Below, piece by piece: positions 5,791 through 5,864 of a stretch of DNA of 5,864 nt. Source of the DNA: Acidobacteriota bacterium (GTDB taxonomy: Bacteria; Acidobacteriota; Terriglobia; UBA7540). The notes beneath the pieces are model-generated. The model had not been told where the DNA came from, did not search any database, and saw nothing but the letters and a program-made list of their open reading frames with translations. Within the stretch, counting starts at the first letter, position 1; each line of letters starts with the position of its first letter. The stretch is from contig PLWR01000490.1 in the NCBI GenBank assembly GCA_003165615.1, forward strand, positions 1 through 5,864, given 5' to 3'. The translations under genes and the position numbers were made by a program.

Positions 5791-5864
5791 ATGAAAGTTG
5801 TATACTGTCTCGCGGTCACCATCCTGGTGACCATGACACTTAGCATGAACCCCAATCGTGAGAC
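5791..5864 (+). CDS. Start of a probable secreted protein, truncated by the window edge
   Basis: An ATG behind a strong Shine-Dalgarno sequence opens a frame that stays open to the last base, giving 24 full codons: MKVVYCLAVTILVTMTLS then MNPNRE. A single Lys followed by about 15 hydrophobic residues and then polar residues fits a Sec signal peptide or an N-terminal membrane anchor. The Cys at position 6 is too early for a lipobox. The gene is transcribed away from the response regulator, so the two share the upstream stretch, and regulation by it is conceivable but unsupported. The family cannot be named from this much sequence. The codons for residues 8-14 contain an 8-bp inverted repeat (5814-5832). 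Confidence 0.6.
   Translation, partial: MKVVYCLAVTILVTMTLSMNPNRE

Noticed and set aside
5495..5843. Two overlapping + strand open frames (5495-5734 and 5610-5843)
   Set aside because: They lack ribosome-binding sites and recognisable domains, and the second runs through the strong Shine-Dalgarno and start of the gene at 5791 in a different frame.

Overview
The window reads as ordinary chromosomal DNA from a GC-rich soil-type bacterium. I infer Acidobacteriota, on three grounds: the phoH-ybeY-CBS/CorC-era gene run, a secreted Gly/Met-rich protein of a type common in that phylum, and AT-rich heptad repeats between genes. This is family knowledge, not a database result. I found no tRNA, rRNA, CRISPR array, insertion sequence or phage gene.

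Left half (1-3086, + strand). Four genes run head to tail and are probably one operon: the C-terminal end of PhoH (1-240), ybeY (237-830, ATGA overlap), a membrane-anchored CBS/CorC_HlyC protein (890-2179) and era (2163-3086, overlapping by 17 bases). YbeY and Era act in 16S rRNA maturation and 30S assembly. PhoH and CBS/CorC proteins are long-standing neighbours of ybeY. The one break in this compact run, 769-889, is filled by a repeat element: two arrays of an AANTCGA-like 7-mer in opposite orientations that can fold into a long hairpin. The element supplies the last codons of ybeY and all of the leader just before the CBS/CorC start codon.

Right half (3094-5347, - strand). A secreted Gly/Met-rich protein (3094-3828) ends 7 bases from the end of era. 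Upstream of it, in the same orientation, lies an NtrX/NtrC-type sigma-54 response regulator (3977-5347). No histidine kinase is visible beside it.

Right edge (5348-5864). About 440 bases hold no confident gene. They contain a 68-codon minus-strand open frame without a normal start, which may be a gene remnant, and a perfect 11-bp inverted repeat with a 10-base loop. At 5791 a new + strand gene begins behind a strong Shine-Dalgarno sequence and runs off the window; its first 24 residues look like a signal peptide.

I see no convincing new multi-gene system. The items most worth a second look are the heptad-repeat element, the hairpin and the orphan small ORF near the right edge, and the kinase-less regulator.
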